From an uncultured Lachnospiraceae bacterium (GTDB taxonomy: Bacteria; Bacillota; Clostridia; Lachnospirales; Lachnospiraceae): a stretch of DNA of 64,000 nucleotides. Numbering within the stretch: position 1 is the stretch's first letter; each line of letters begins with the position of its first letter. Made by a program: the position numbers and the translations under genes. Shown here piece by piece: positions 25,839 through 34,140 of this stretch. The notes beneath the pieces were generated by a model. The model worked only from the letters and a program-made list of their open reading frames with translations, searched no databases and had not been told where the DNA came from. Location: NCBI GenBank assembly GCA_902493385.1, contig CABUPO010000001.1:310001-374000 (forward strand), written 5' to 3'.

Positions 25839-28800
25839 ATGAAAGGAAAAAGATTGATGAAAAAAATTATTGCGGCAAATCTTGCGGCAGCTATGGCTCT
25901 TACGCTTTCGCCAGTAATTGGCGCCGAGCAAAATGTAAAAGCCGAAAGCGCTCCATATGACCTTGAGTCATTCGGCCTCGACGAGGTTGCAGTTACTGAT
26001 GATTACTATCTTTCCGCACAGGAAGCAGATATTGATTTCCTGTGTCAGTTTGACGCCGACAGACTGTTATCAAGATTCAGAGAAACTGCAGGAATTGACA
26101 CACAGGGCAAGAAACCTTATCAGGGATGGGAAGACAGCTACATAGGCGGACACTGCGTAGGACACTATCTTACGGCTGCGGCACAGGCAGTAGACGCTAC
26201 AGGCGACCCTACTCTTTCGGGCATTCTGGAATACATGATTGACGAGCTTAAGGTGTGTCAGGATACGCTTGGCACAGGCTTTATATTCGGAGCAAAGATT
26301 CAGGATAAAAACAATGTTGAAAAGCAGTTTGATATTGTTGAAGGAAAAGACTCCGGAGACACATGGGTTCCCTGGTACAATATGCATAAGGTTCTTACAG
26401 GACTTATAGACGTATACCGTTATACGGACAACGATAAAGCCCTTGAAGTGGCAAAAGGACTTGGAACATGGGTATACAACCGAGTAAGCAAATGGGACAG
26501 CGGCACACAGCAGCGTATACTCTGGACCGAATACGGCGGAATGAACGACTGCCTGTACGAGCTTTACCGTATAACAGACGACACGACTTACAGAGATGCG
26601 GCCCATAAATTTGACGACCCTGACCTGTACAAAACAATTACCTCCGGCAATGCCGACACTCTTTCAGGCAGGCATGCCAACGCAACTATTCCTAAGTTCC
26701 TCGGAGCTCTTAACCGTTACAGAGTTCTCAGCGAAAAGAATGAACTCACCTCAGAAGACGAACAGTACCTGTACTACGTAGAGGATTTTTGGGATCTTGT
26801 CATATCAAAGCATTCATACGCTACCGGCGGAGTAAGCGACATGGAGCATTTCAGAAATGATAATGCGCTTGACGAAACCCGTACCCAGTGTAACTGCGAA
26901 AGCTGCTGCGCCCATAACATACTTCGTATTTCACGCGAATTATTCTGTCTGACGGGCGACGTAAAATATGCTGATTATTACGAAACAACTCTCAGAAACG
27001 CTATTATGGGCTCAATTGATACTAATGACGGAACCACGTCTTACTTTACTCCTATGGCAACCGGATATTTTAAATTCTTTGGCGAAGCAGACCCTGCAAA
27101 GAACATGTTCTGGTGCTGTACAGGAACAGGTATGGAGAACTTTACAAAGCTTGGAGACAGCATATATTTCCATAATAACGATTCCCTGATTGTTAATCAG
27201 TATGTAGCTTCCGTGCTTAACTGGAAGGACAGGGGATTAACGCTGACACAGACAAGCGACGTAACCAAAAGCGATGAAGCATCATTTAATATATCGGTTT
27301 CATCTCCACAGACTCTCAGTATATACCTCAGAATACCGGAGTGGATATCAGGACCGGCTTATATAGCAATTAACGGTGAATCCGTTGTCAATGCCGATAT
27401 GGATAACGGCTACGTAAAGCTTGAGCGCACATGGCAGAACGGAGACACAATAACAATGAAATATCCTATGACTGTTCAGGCCGTAGGTCTTCCTGATAAT
27501 AATACTGTCTATGCTTTCCGTTACGGACCTACTCTCCTTGCCGCTAAGCTTGGCACTGAAAAAATGGACCTTTCGGTAGGCGACAATCTTACATGGGCAG
27601 GAGCTAACTTAAGCGCAGCGGCATACAAATATGTAGGCGATGAAAGCTGCCGTCTTTCAATTGGATACAACACTACCAACAAACAGATTCTGGGAACTGA
27701 AACATTACAGATTACAGACTCTACCCTTGATGAGTTTTTAACCAATATCGCCGACAACCTCGTAAGAAACACTAATTCAGACACTCTTGAATTTTCGCTT
27801 ACCGGAACAGACGCAGACGATAACTTTGACGGTGGACTTACATTCGTTCCATTTAATACATTAAACGACGAGCGTTATGGAATATACTGGTACTTCAGCG
27901 CTATGACTCAGGAGGAGCTTGAGGCTTCTATACTTAAGGATAAGGAAGACGGACGTATCGCTAACTGCCGTATCGATTCCCTTCAGCCGGGATATGGCCA
28001 GTATGAGCAGGATGCAATTCACGAAATCAGGGAAAGCGGTTCCGTTTCAGGAACAATTGAGCAGGGCGGAAGCACCCGTCATGCATCGCCGGGCGGATAT
28101 TTCTCATACGACCTTATAGTTAATCCTGCAAAAACCAACTCTGTATTATGCAGATTTGCAAAAGAAGATAACGGCAAAACAATTAAAATCTCTGTAGGCG
28201 ATACCGTAATTGCCACAGATACTCTTTCATATGACGGAGACGATTCCTTCTATACGAAAGCTTATGAAATTCCTGCTGACGTATTTGCAAATGCCGTTAA
28301 GGAAAAAGTAGTAACTAACGACGCCGGAGCACAGGAAAAATATACCGTTGTAACCGTCAAATTTGAAAGCGCCGACGGAAATGACAGCGCGCGCCTTGTC
28401 GGTGGATTGTATACAATAGTAAACTTTAACAATAACGCTGCTATTACTAATATAACCGTTACCCAGGGCACATCGGTTGTAACACAGGACAACGATAATA
28501 CATTTACCATAAAAGTACCTCTTGGAACACAATTTATAAAAGCCAGCGTTACTCTTGCCGACAAGACCGGACTTCTGTACGTTAACGACCGTCTTGTAAA
28601 CGACGGAAAAGTGCAGACCTTTACAATTAACGGAGAAAGCAAAGCATTTACACTAAGGGCATACGCCGAAGACCACACAACATATAAGGATTATACGTTA
28701 AACATCGTTCCTACAAACGACCTTTCCCAGCAAGGAGACAATAATACGCCTTCTAATCCTTCAGATACAGGAAGCGTTACGCCGCCTTCCCAGCAGATTA

Positions 28801-29060
28801 TAAACGCACAGCCTGTTGAGAAAAAAGCAAAGGCAAAGATTAAGATTAAAGGCAAAAAGACCGTAAAGGTCGGAAAAAGCATTAAGCTTAAAGCAAAGCT
28901 TACTAACGTTAAAGGCAAAGTAAAATGGAGCGTTAACAAGAAAAAGCTTGCAAAGATTACTAAAAAAGGAAAGCTTACCGCTAAGAAAGCAGGTAAAGTT
29001 AAAGTAACCGCAAAAGTTAAGAAGGTTAAAGCAAGCGTAACAATAAAGATTAAGAAGTAA
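25839..29060 (+). CDS. Secreted DUF1680-fold beta-L-arabinofuranosidase (GH146-like) with Ig-like tail
   Basis: This exported enzyme of 1073 residues has a signal peptide (1-29, cleaved near VIGA-EQ). The catalytic barrel (about 45-470) carries candidate active-site residues Glu337, Glu354, Cys356 and the Cys426-Cys427 pair; WCCTGTGMEN favours the GH146 type over GH127. Beta-sandwich domains follow (about 480-700, where PFNTLNDERYGIYW ends the core), then a further module (about 735-860), a cadherin-like module (about 870-970) and a lysine-rich Ig-like C-terminal module (994-1073). It probably trims arabinofuranosyl chains outside the cell and feeds the cytoplasmic GH127. The GH146 assignment is by motif only. 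Confidence 0.85.
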   Translation: MKGKRLMKKIIAANLAAAMALTLSPVIGAEQNVKAESAPYDLESFGLDEVAVTDDYYLSAQEADIDFLCQFDADRLLSRFRETAGIDTQGKKPYQGWEDSYIGGHCVGHYLTAAAQAVDATGDPTLSGILEYMIDELKVCQDTLGTGFIFGAKIQDKNNVEKQFDIVEGKDSGDTWVPWYNMHKVLTGLIDVYRYTDNDKALEVAKGLGTWVYNRVSKWDSGTQQRILWTEYGGMNDCLYELYRITDDTTYRDAAHKFDDPDLYKTITSGNADTLSGRHANATIPKFLGALNRYRVLSEKNELTSEDEQYLYYVEDFWDLVISKHSYATGGVSDMEHFRNDNALDETRTQCNCESCCAHNILRISRELFCLTGDVKYADYYETTLRNAIMGSIDTNDGTTSYFTPMATGYFKFFGEADPAKNMFWCCTGTGMENFTKLGDSIYFHNNDSLIVNQYVASVLNWKDRGLTLTQTSDVTKSDEASFNISVSSPQTLSIYLRIPEWISGPAYIAINGESVVNADMDNGYVKLERTWQNGDTITMKYPMTVQAVGLPDNNTVYAFRYGPTLLAAKLGTEKMDLSVGDNLTWAGANLSAAAYKYVGDESCRLSIGYNTTNKQILGTETLQITDSTLDEFLTNIADNLVRNTNSDTLEFSLTGTDADDNFDGGLTFVPFNTLNDERYGIYWYFSAMTQEELEASILKDKEDGRIANCRIDSLQPGYGQYEQDAIHEIRESGSVSGTIEQGGSTRHASPGGYFSYDLIVNPAKTNSVLCRFAKEDNGKTIKISVGDTVIATDTLSYDGDDSFYTKAYEIPADVFANAVKEKVVTNDAGAQEKYTVVTVKFESADGNDSARLVGGLYTIVNFNNNAAITNITVTQGTSVVTQDNDNTFTIKVPLGTQFIKASVTLADKTGLLYVNDRLVNDGKVQTFTINGESKAFTLRAYAEDHTTYKDYTLNIVPTNDLSQQGDNNTPSNPSDTGSVTPPSQQIINAQPVEKKAKAKIKIKGKKTVKVGKSIKLKAKLTNVKGKVKWSVNKKKLAKITKKGKLTAKKAGKVKVTAKVKKVKASVTIKIKK

Positions 29061-29090
29061 TCTTAAGAATATGCACATTACCGCATAACA

Positions 29091-29144
29091 AAAAGGGCTG
29101 CCGTTTTAACGATTGAAAAATTGTGAATCGGCAGCCCTTTTTTC
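29091..29144 (+). terminator. Intrinsic terminator of the arabinofuranosidase operon
   Basis: A 13-bp stem (29091-29103 with 29129-29141, AAAAGGGCTGCCG) is followed by a T-run. It lies 30 bases after the stop codon. Confidence 0.92.
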
Positions 29145-29158
29145 TGCCTGTAAATAAT

Positions 29159-29205
29159 ATTGTCAACATCGTATTATTGACAATGTAAATATTATATATT
29201 ATTAT
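29159..29205 (+). promoter_or_regulatory. padR promoter with an inverted-repeat operator
   Basis: TTGACA (29177-29182) and TATTAT (29200-29205) are 17 bases apart. The -35 region forms the right half of a perfect 8-bp inverted repeat, ATTGTCAA (29159-29166) and TTGACAAT (29177-29184), with a 10-base spacer. This is likely the autoregulatory PadR site. Confidence 0.75.
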
Positions 29206-29221
29206 AGCAGAAGGTGATTAC

Positions 29222-29584
29222 ATGAATCAAAGAAATGTTTTTATGAGCGGCATAGCCGATATGCTTGTCTTACTTATTCTACGCAATGAAGACACATATA
29301 CCTATGACATTGCCAAAAAAATCAACGCGCTGTCAGACGACAAACTCAATATTTCTCTTAATACACTGTATACGGTTATATATAAGCTTGAGCAAGAGGG
29401 CTATATAAGTGAAGAAAGGGTATTTTCCGGGAAAAAACGTACGCGTATTTATTATCATCTTGAGCCTTCAGGATTAGAGTATTCAGAATTTCTATATAAT
29501 GAATACGCTAAGGTTAGCGATGCCGTAAAATCAGCTTTGCACAACATCAGCATACAATATGATATTAATAACAGGTCAGAGTAG
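29222..29584 (+). CDS. PadR-family transcriptional regulator
   Basis: This is a 120-residue winged-helix repressor of the PadR type: GIADMLVLLIL start, NISLNTLYTVIYKLEQEGYI recognition helix and wing, then a helical dimerisation tail. It forms a single-gene unit between two terminators. PadR proteins usually repress a neighbouring transporter; the nearest candidate is the convergent MacB/HlyD-type cluster, but no shared operator was seen there. The ligand is unknown. Confidence 0.9.
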   Translation: MNQRNVFMSGIADMLVLLILRNEDTYTYDIAKKINALSDDKLNISLNTLYTVIYKLEQEGYISEERVFSGKKRTRIYYHLEPSGLEYSEFLYNEYAKVSDAVKSALHNISIQYDINNRSE

Positions 29585-29592
29585 TTCATTGC

Positions 29593-29629
29593 AAAGGGCT
29601 GCGCATCATAATCCATGCACAGCCTTTTT
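29593..29629 (+). terminator. Terminator of padR, overlapping the end of the convergent gene
   Basis: AAAGGGCTGCGCAT (29593-29606) pairs imperfectly with ATGCACAGCCTTTTT (29615-29629), ending in a T-run. The right arm is coding sequence for the last residues of the convergent MacB-like protein. Confidence 0.8.
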
Positions 29630-30625
29630 ACGTTTTATAAAACATCTCACAAAGTAATATACATAACACGCTGTCACAACGCCCCATATTATGCACCACA
29701 GCAACGCGGCCGCACAGTAATCTTCAGCTTTCCTGCATTCGTTTTCCCAGTAGGGATATATGATACCGTTAGTCTGGGCAGAACGCTTTCCGTACGATGC
29801 AAGAACTTTCCATACATTTTTTAATTTGAATCTGTCTGTAATATTTATAATTACAGCTCCGTCATTCTGTCCGGTCTCAGAATCACTTTCCGCATCTGCA
29901 GAATAGCTGTCTCCTTTTACTGCTTCACTTAACTTTTTATAAGCATAATTGGTTACTATATCAGGATATACAATCTCATAGCAGGTAATAGCCCCCGACT
30001 CTGAAATCTCTTTATAAGCATCAAAAGATATGTATACGCGAGGACGTTTTCCATAAGCAGTCATTTCGGAATCATTTTTATCCGCGCGCACAACGCCTGA
30101 AATATAGAATACCTTCTCTCCCACCGATACATATTTCCCACATATGTCAGAGCTGCCAAATAAAAACCACGCTGCATTCTCGTCAAGCACAATCTTATCC
30201 TTCATAATATCATCATCGTCAAAGAAGCTGCCGCAAAGCAGCTCCATAGGATGAAAAAAGCTGTAGCTGCCGCCATATGCACACACATTAACTTTACATG
30301 TGCTGTCTTTATCCTGATTTACCAGCTCTGTGCTTTTATATGCACTGTAAGAGTCAATAAATGCGCGTGCGTCTTGCGGAATTTCTATCGAATCTTCCTT
30401 TATATATGAAGTAAGGCTTCTGCGGTATTCGGTAATATCATTATATTCTACTCCCTCAGTTTCAGGAAAAAATACGGCGGTATATGCATACGGCTTATTA
30501 TCCCCGGTCCACCTTATCTCAGGGCGTCCTGCCGAAATGCCGCGCGGAATAATCAGCATACATATAATACCGATGCATAGCATTACAACTGAAATAAGCA
30601 CTAAAAGTATTTTTTTTAACTTCAT
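29606..30625 (-). CDS. MacB-like periplasmic-domain membrane protein (ABC permease fragment)
   Basis: This 339-residue protein has one N-terminal span (about 5-28), an extracellular domain (30-300) with the look of a MacB-type core (GSFFDDDD, VLDENAAWFLFG, KYVSVGEKVFYISGV), and one C-terminal span (about 305-330). A full MacB/FtsX permease has four spans with about 650 residues with its ATPase; here only one outer domain with its flanking spans remains, and no ATPase gene is adjacent. It follows an HlyD-like adaptor by 3 bases, the usual MacA-MacB order. It could be a degenerate permease or a specialised adaptor partner. Confidence 0.65.
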   Translation of the reverse strand: MKLKKILLVLISVVMLCIGIICMLIIPRGISAGRPEIRWTGDNKPYAYTAVFFPETEGVEYNDITEYRRSLTSYIKEDSIEIPQDARAFIDSYSAYKSTELVNQDKDSTCKVNVCAYGGSYSFFHPMELLCGSFFDDDDIMKDKIVLDENAAWFLFGSSDICGKYVSVGEKVFYISGVVRADKNDSEMTAYGKRPRVYISFDAYKEISESGAITCYEIVYPDIVTNYAYKKLSEAVKGDSYSADAESDSETGQNDGAVIINITDRFKLKNVWKVLASYGKRSAQTNGIIYPYWENECRKAEDYCAAALLWCIIWGVVTACYVYYFVRCFIKRKKAVHGL

Positions 30626-30628
30626 TAG

Positions 30629-32335
30629 CTACTCCTTTAATTTAACCTGATCACCCGGATTAACTGTTGCCGATGCAGTCTTAATAACATATTCATATCC
30701 GTTTAAATCAGACGATATTGCCGCGTACGTGTCGTTCTCCACAATTACATCTACATCATGTCTTGTCGCAATGTACCTTGTGCCAAGCGGCGTATTTTTT
30801 GTATCAAGCGTTAAAACGAACTTTCCGTTATTGTCTTCATTTATACTGCTTTTAGGTACTATAACGTCGTACTGCTTATCCTCGCCGCCAACGGATATTG
30901 TAACGCTGTCGCCGGCTGATATCGATTTTCCCTTAACTTCAAATGTAAGTATGGTATTGGCCGGATTTTCCGTATCAGGAGTTACGCTCCTGAGTATTGC
31001 TCCAACATCGTCATCCCAATAATTAACCACTTCTCCGCTCTGACCCGGCTTTACCTTCTGTGCCTGCTGCCTTGTTACAGATATTTTAACCGTATAGCCC
31101 TCGTTTTCCGACGAAATCGTTGCCAGAGACGTATCAGGCTGCGCGGTGTCTCCCGCTGTACAGTTTACGGCAGTAACGATTCCTCCCATTTTTGCCTTTA
31201 CAACCGGATCGGCATATAATGCCGTAAGGTCGTCGACAACTTTTTTCTGGGCTTGCAGCTTTTCCTTTGCAGCAGCAAGGTCTATATTCTCATTTTTCTG
31301 CGTTTTTGTATCTTCAGCCTTTTTTATTTCATAATCTGCAATCAGAGAATTATATGCATTTTCTTTCTCGTCAACCGAAGCTTTTGCTTCTTCTTTTGAT
31401 ACAGCTTTCGCCTTGAGAGCCTCGATTTCAGCCGTAAGCTCCGACTGCGTGGTTCTGTACTTCTGAAGCTTATTATCCGTTTCGTCCTTTTTCTTTTTTG
31501 TATCTGAAAGCGCTTTTTCATTATTTTCTGCCTGCGTTACAGCATTCTCAGCTAAAGTAACGTCCGCCTTCGCATTATTGACTTCTACAGACTTATCTCT
31601 TCTTGCGCGTTCCTTCTCAGTAATCTCCGCAGATGAAGCGCCTGCGTTTTGCAATGCGGCAAGGTCTGCGTCAAGGTCACTAAGCTCATTTTCAAGTACC
31701 GTAAGCATTCTCTTTTTTGCAGTGAGGTCTTCCTTACATACGGCAGACGTCTGTGCAGCGGAAAGCGCAGTGATATCTGCGTCATATGACGCGGATTTTT
31801 TCTCAAGCAAAGTGATTTCAGCCGTTATGGAATTAAGTTTTTTAGTCTTAGTTTTAATTTTTCTGTTATCAGAGCCTACGTTTTTTAATGCCTTAAGAGC
31901 CTTTTCGTATTCAAGCCTTGCGCCTTCAATTGCAAGCTCCTCTTTAGTATATATATATTCAGTTCCAATCAGCTTTTTCTGATAATCAATCTGGTATTCA
32001 AGGTATGTGCTTTTTGCAGTATCAAGCTCAGTTTCATCTCCCTTTTCAAACTCAAAAAGAGCGTCTCCCTCTTTAACCTCATCTCCGTTTTTTACATATA
32101 CGTTTTTAACTGTCCTTGCATTTGACACAGTAACCTCGTAAGCTTTTCCCGACTCAGCCGTGCCGGTTCCCCTTATGCTTTCTCTTAGCCTTCCCGAATT
32201 TACCGCTTCAGTCGAAACCTCCGGCAGATACATATTCATAATAGTGTTGGAACAAAATGTGAGCACAAGCATCAGCACAAGAAATATAATAAGTGCATTT
32301 TTTATCCATTCCCGTCTTTTCTTTTCTTTTTCCAT
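30629..32335 (-). CDS. HlyD/MacA-like membrane-fusion protein (efflux adaptor)
   Basis: This protein of about 568 residues has a single N-terminal span, a lipoyl-like beta segment (about 45-100, KNGDEVKEGDALFEFEKGDE), a long coiled coil (about 105-355, with many Lys, Glu and Ala), a second lipoyl half (about 365-400) and beta-barrel and membrane-proximal domains (about 405-568). Such proteins link an inner-membrane pump to the outside; in Gram-positives they serve ABC exporters of peptides or lipids. The ATG at 32335 follows GGGAGG. It is encoded 10 bases after a sugar-permease gene, an unusual context. Confidence 0.85.
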   Translation of the reverse strand: MEKEKKRREWIKNALIIFLVLMLVLTFCSNTIMNMYLPEVSTEAVNSGRLRESIRGTGTAESGKAYEVTVSNARTVKNVYVKNGDEVKEGDALFEFEKGDETELDTAKSTYLEYQIDYQKKLIGTEYIYTKEELAIEGARLEYEKALKALKNVGSDNRKIKTKTKKLNSITAEITLLEKKSASYDADITALSAAQTSAVCKEDLTAKKRMLTVLENELSDLDADLAALQNAGASSAEITEKERARRDKSVEVNNAKADVTLAENAVTQAENNEKALSDTKKKKDETDNKLQKYRTTQSELTAEIEALKAKAVSKEEAKASVDEKENAYNSLIADYEIKKAEDTKTQKNENIDLAAAKEKLQAQKKVVDDLTALYADPVVKAKMGGIVTAVNCTAGDTAQPDTSLATISSENEGYTVKISVTRQQAQKVKPGQSGEVVNYWDDDVGAILRSVTPDTENPANTILTFEVKGKSISAGDSVTISVGGEDKQYDVIVPKSSINEDNNGKFVLTLDTKNTPLGTRYIATRHDVDVIVENDTYAAISSDLNGYEYVIKTASATVNPGDQVKLKE

Positions 32336-32345
32336 AATAACCTCC

Positions 32346-33260
32346 CTAAGCTTTAAGTCCGCCCTGATATGTAATTCCAAGAGCGATATATTCCTCACAA
32401 TAAAGAAACAGCAGTATACAAGGAATCATATATATAGAAGCCACCGCAAACGCCAGGCCTGTCTCGCCGGTATTAATCTGTGCAAGAAATACCCCTAACG
32501 GATGCTTATCCGTATCCGAAAGCATTATAAGCGGCTGTTCAACCATATTCCAGTAATCAATAAATACAAGCAGAGCAACAGAAACTATAACTCCTTTACA
32601 CAAAGGCAGATATATCCTGGTGAATATTTTCCACTCTCCCGCCCCGTCAATCTTAGCCGCTTCAACATATGCGGAAGGAATTCTTCTCATATATTTTGTA
32701 AGTATAAATACTGCAAACGGCGAAAAAATTCCCGGCAGTATAATGGACCAGTATGTGTTAACCGTTTTCATAAAATCTGCCACAATAAAATTCGGCACTA
32801 AAGTAACCTGATACGGCATTAACATAAGAATAATATACAGAAAAAATACAAGCTCCTTAATCCTTCCTTTATACCTTGCAAAACTGTATGAAGCGAAAAG
32901 AGCAACAATAATCTGAAATACCACTATAGGAACCGTAAGCTTTACCGAGTTCCAAAACTTGAACAGATATTCGGGACTGGTAAATAATACTGCGGCATAC
33001 TGTGATAATGTTACTTTATCCGGAATAACAGTTATCCTTACATGGTCGCTTTTGTATGACGTATCCTTTTCTTCTGACATACCCCAGAATCCGCTGTCCG
33101 GATTCTGCTTCTCAAGCACATCTCCATAATGTGCGGTTATTTCTTTGGAAGACATAAAGGAATCTGCCAAAGTCACCACAGTCGGATATATAAAAAGCGC
33201 CGCAAATATTACAGCAAGTATCGTTCCAAAAATACGAAACACAATCCTCTTACGCCGCAT
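32346..33260 (-). CDS. Carbohydrate ABC transporter permease (MalG type)
   Basis: This 304-residue protein has six predicted spans and the EAA loop EAAKIDGAGEWKIF, ending with the typical ITYQGGLKA-like tail (GLKA) of CUT1-family MalG/LacG permeases. An extracellular segment after span 1 is longer than usual (about residues 35-95). It starts directly after the stop of the partner permease. It is the second channel subunit of the importer with the lipoprotein at 34141. No ATPase is encoded nearby; a shared MsmX-type ATPase elsewhere is likely. Confidence 0.9.
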   Translation of the reverse strand: MRRKRIVFRIFGTILAVIFAALFIYPTVVTLADSFMSSKEITAHYGDVLEKQNPDSGFWGMSEEKDTSYKSDHVRITVIPDKVTLSQYAAVLFTSPEYLFKFWNSVKLTVPIVVFQIIVALFASYSFARYKGRIKELVFFLYIILMLMPYQVTLVPNFIVADFMKTVNTYWSIILPGIFSPFAVFILTKYMRRIPSAYVEAAKIDGAGEWKIFTRIYLPLCKGVIVSVALLVFIDYWNMVEQPLIMLSDTDKHPLGVFLAQINTGETGLAFAVASIYMIPCILLFLYCEEYIALGITYQGGLKA

Positions 33261-34124
33261 TTATTCCTCCACCTCTTTTCCGAACCTGTTTTCAACAATA
33301 AACAGTATTCCTATTATAATAATCATTACAATACTCATAATAACCGCCGCCGTAGAAAGCTTCTGATAATTAAGCGCTTCAAACTGGTTATTCATAAAAT
33401 GCTGGAGATAATAAATGTTACCGTATGGATATCCTCCGGTAAGAAGATATACCTCCCTGAAAATCTTAAATGAATTAATCAGAGATAATATAGCTACAAA
33501 AAATATAGCGGGAGAAAGATACCTAAGCTTAATTTTCACAAATATCATCCACGCCCCGGCCCCTTCAAGCCTTGCGACTTCAAGCAAATCTGCCGGAATA
33601 TTGGCAAACGCTGCCATAAACAACACCATATTATATCCCAGGTTTTTCCAAAGAAACAATGACAAAATAATAAGCACATTGTATTTTGAATTCATCCAGT
33701 CTACCGGGTCTGCGCCAAAGACTGATATTATCTCATTCAACGCGCCGTTTGAATGAAACATAACCTGCCATACGATTACAACCGAAGCTACAGGCACCAT
33801 CAGCGGACACAAAAAAACCGTACGGAATCTGCTTTTTCCCGGAATCCCCATATCAAGCAGCATAGCAAGGAGAAGCGACAGTATTACAGCCGCCGGAACC
33901 GCTGCAAGCGAAAAGACCAAAGTATTAACAGCCGCCTCCAAAAAAGCCGAATTATTAATCAGCGACACAAAGTTATCTAAACCGACAAAGTTTTTCTTTA
34001 CCGGGTTATCAACCATACTATAAAATATTATGACAATAAACGGAATTACAAAAAATGTAAGAACGCCTACTGCACTAGGGGCCATAAACGCGGCCCCTTT
34101 AAATCTATCCTGACGTTTTTTCAT
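33261..34124 (-). CDS. Carbohydrate ABC transporter permease (MalF type)
   Basis: This protein of about 287 residues has six spans and an EAA loop (EVARLEGAGAWMIFVKI), typical of CUT1 MalF/LacF permeases. I chose the ATG at 34124, 6-8 bases after GGAG, because upstream ATGs have poor sites. It lies 16 bases after the solute-binding protein gene and abuts the MalG-type gene. Confidence 0.9.
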   Translation of the reverse strand: MKKRQDRFKGAAFMAPSAVGVLTFFVIPFIVIIFYSMVDNPVKKNFVGLDNFVSLINNSAFLEAAVNTLVFSLAAVPAAVILSLLLAMLLDMGIPGKSRFRTVFLCPLMVPVASVVIVWQVMFHSNGALNEIISVFGADPVDWMNSKYNVLIILSLFLWKNLGYNMVLFMAAFANIPADLLEVARLEGAGAWMIFVKIKLRYLSPAIFFVAILSLINSFKIFREVYLLTGGYPYGNIYYLQHFMNNQFEALNYQKLSTAAVIMSIVMIIIIGILFIVENRFGKEVEE

Positions 34125-34140
34125 ACTGTTCTCCATACCG

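Noticed and set aside
29606..30625. MacB-like gene as a simple pseudogene
   Set aside because: The frame is intact with two membrane spans at the expected ends, and it is tightly linked to the adaptor gene. It is more likely a real short protein, although decay from a larger permease cannot be excluded.
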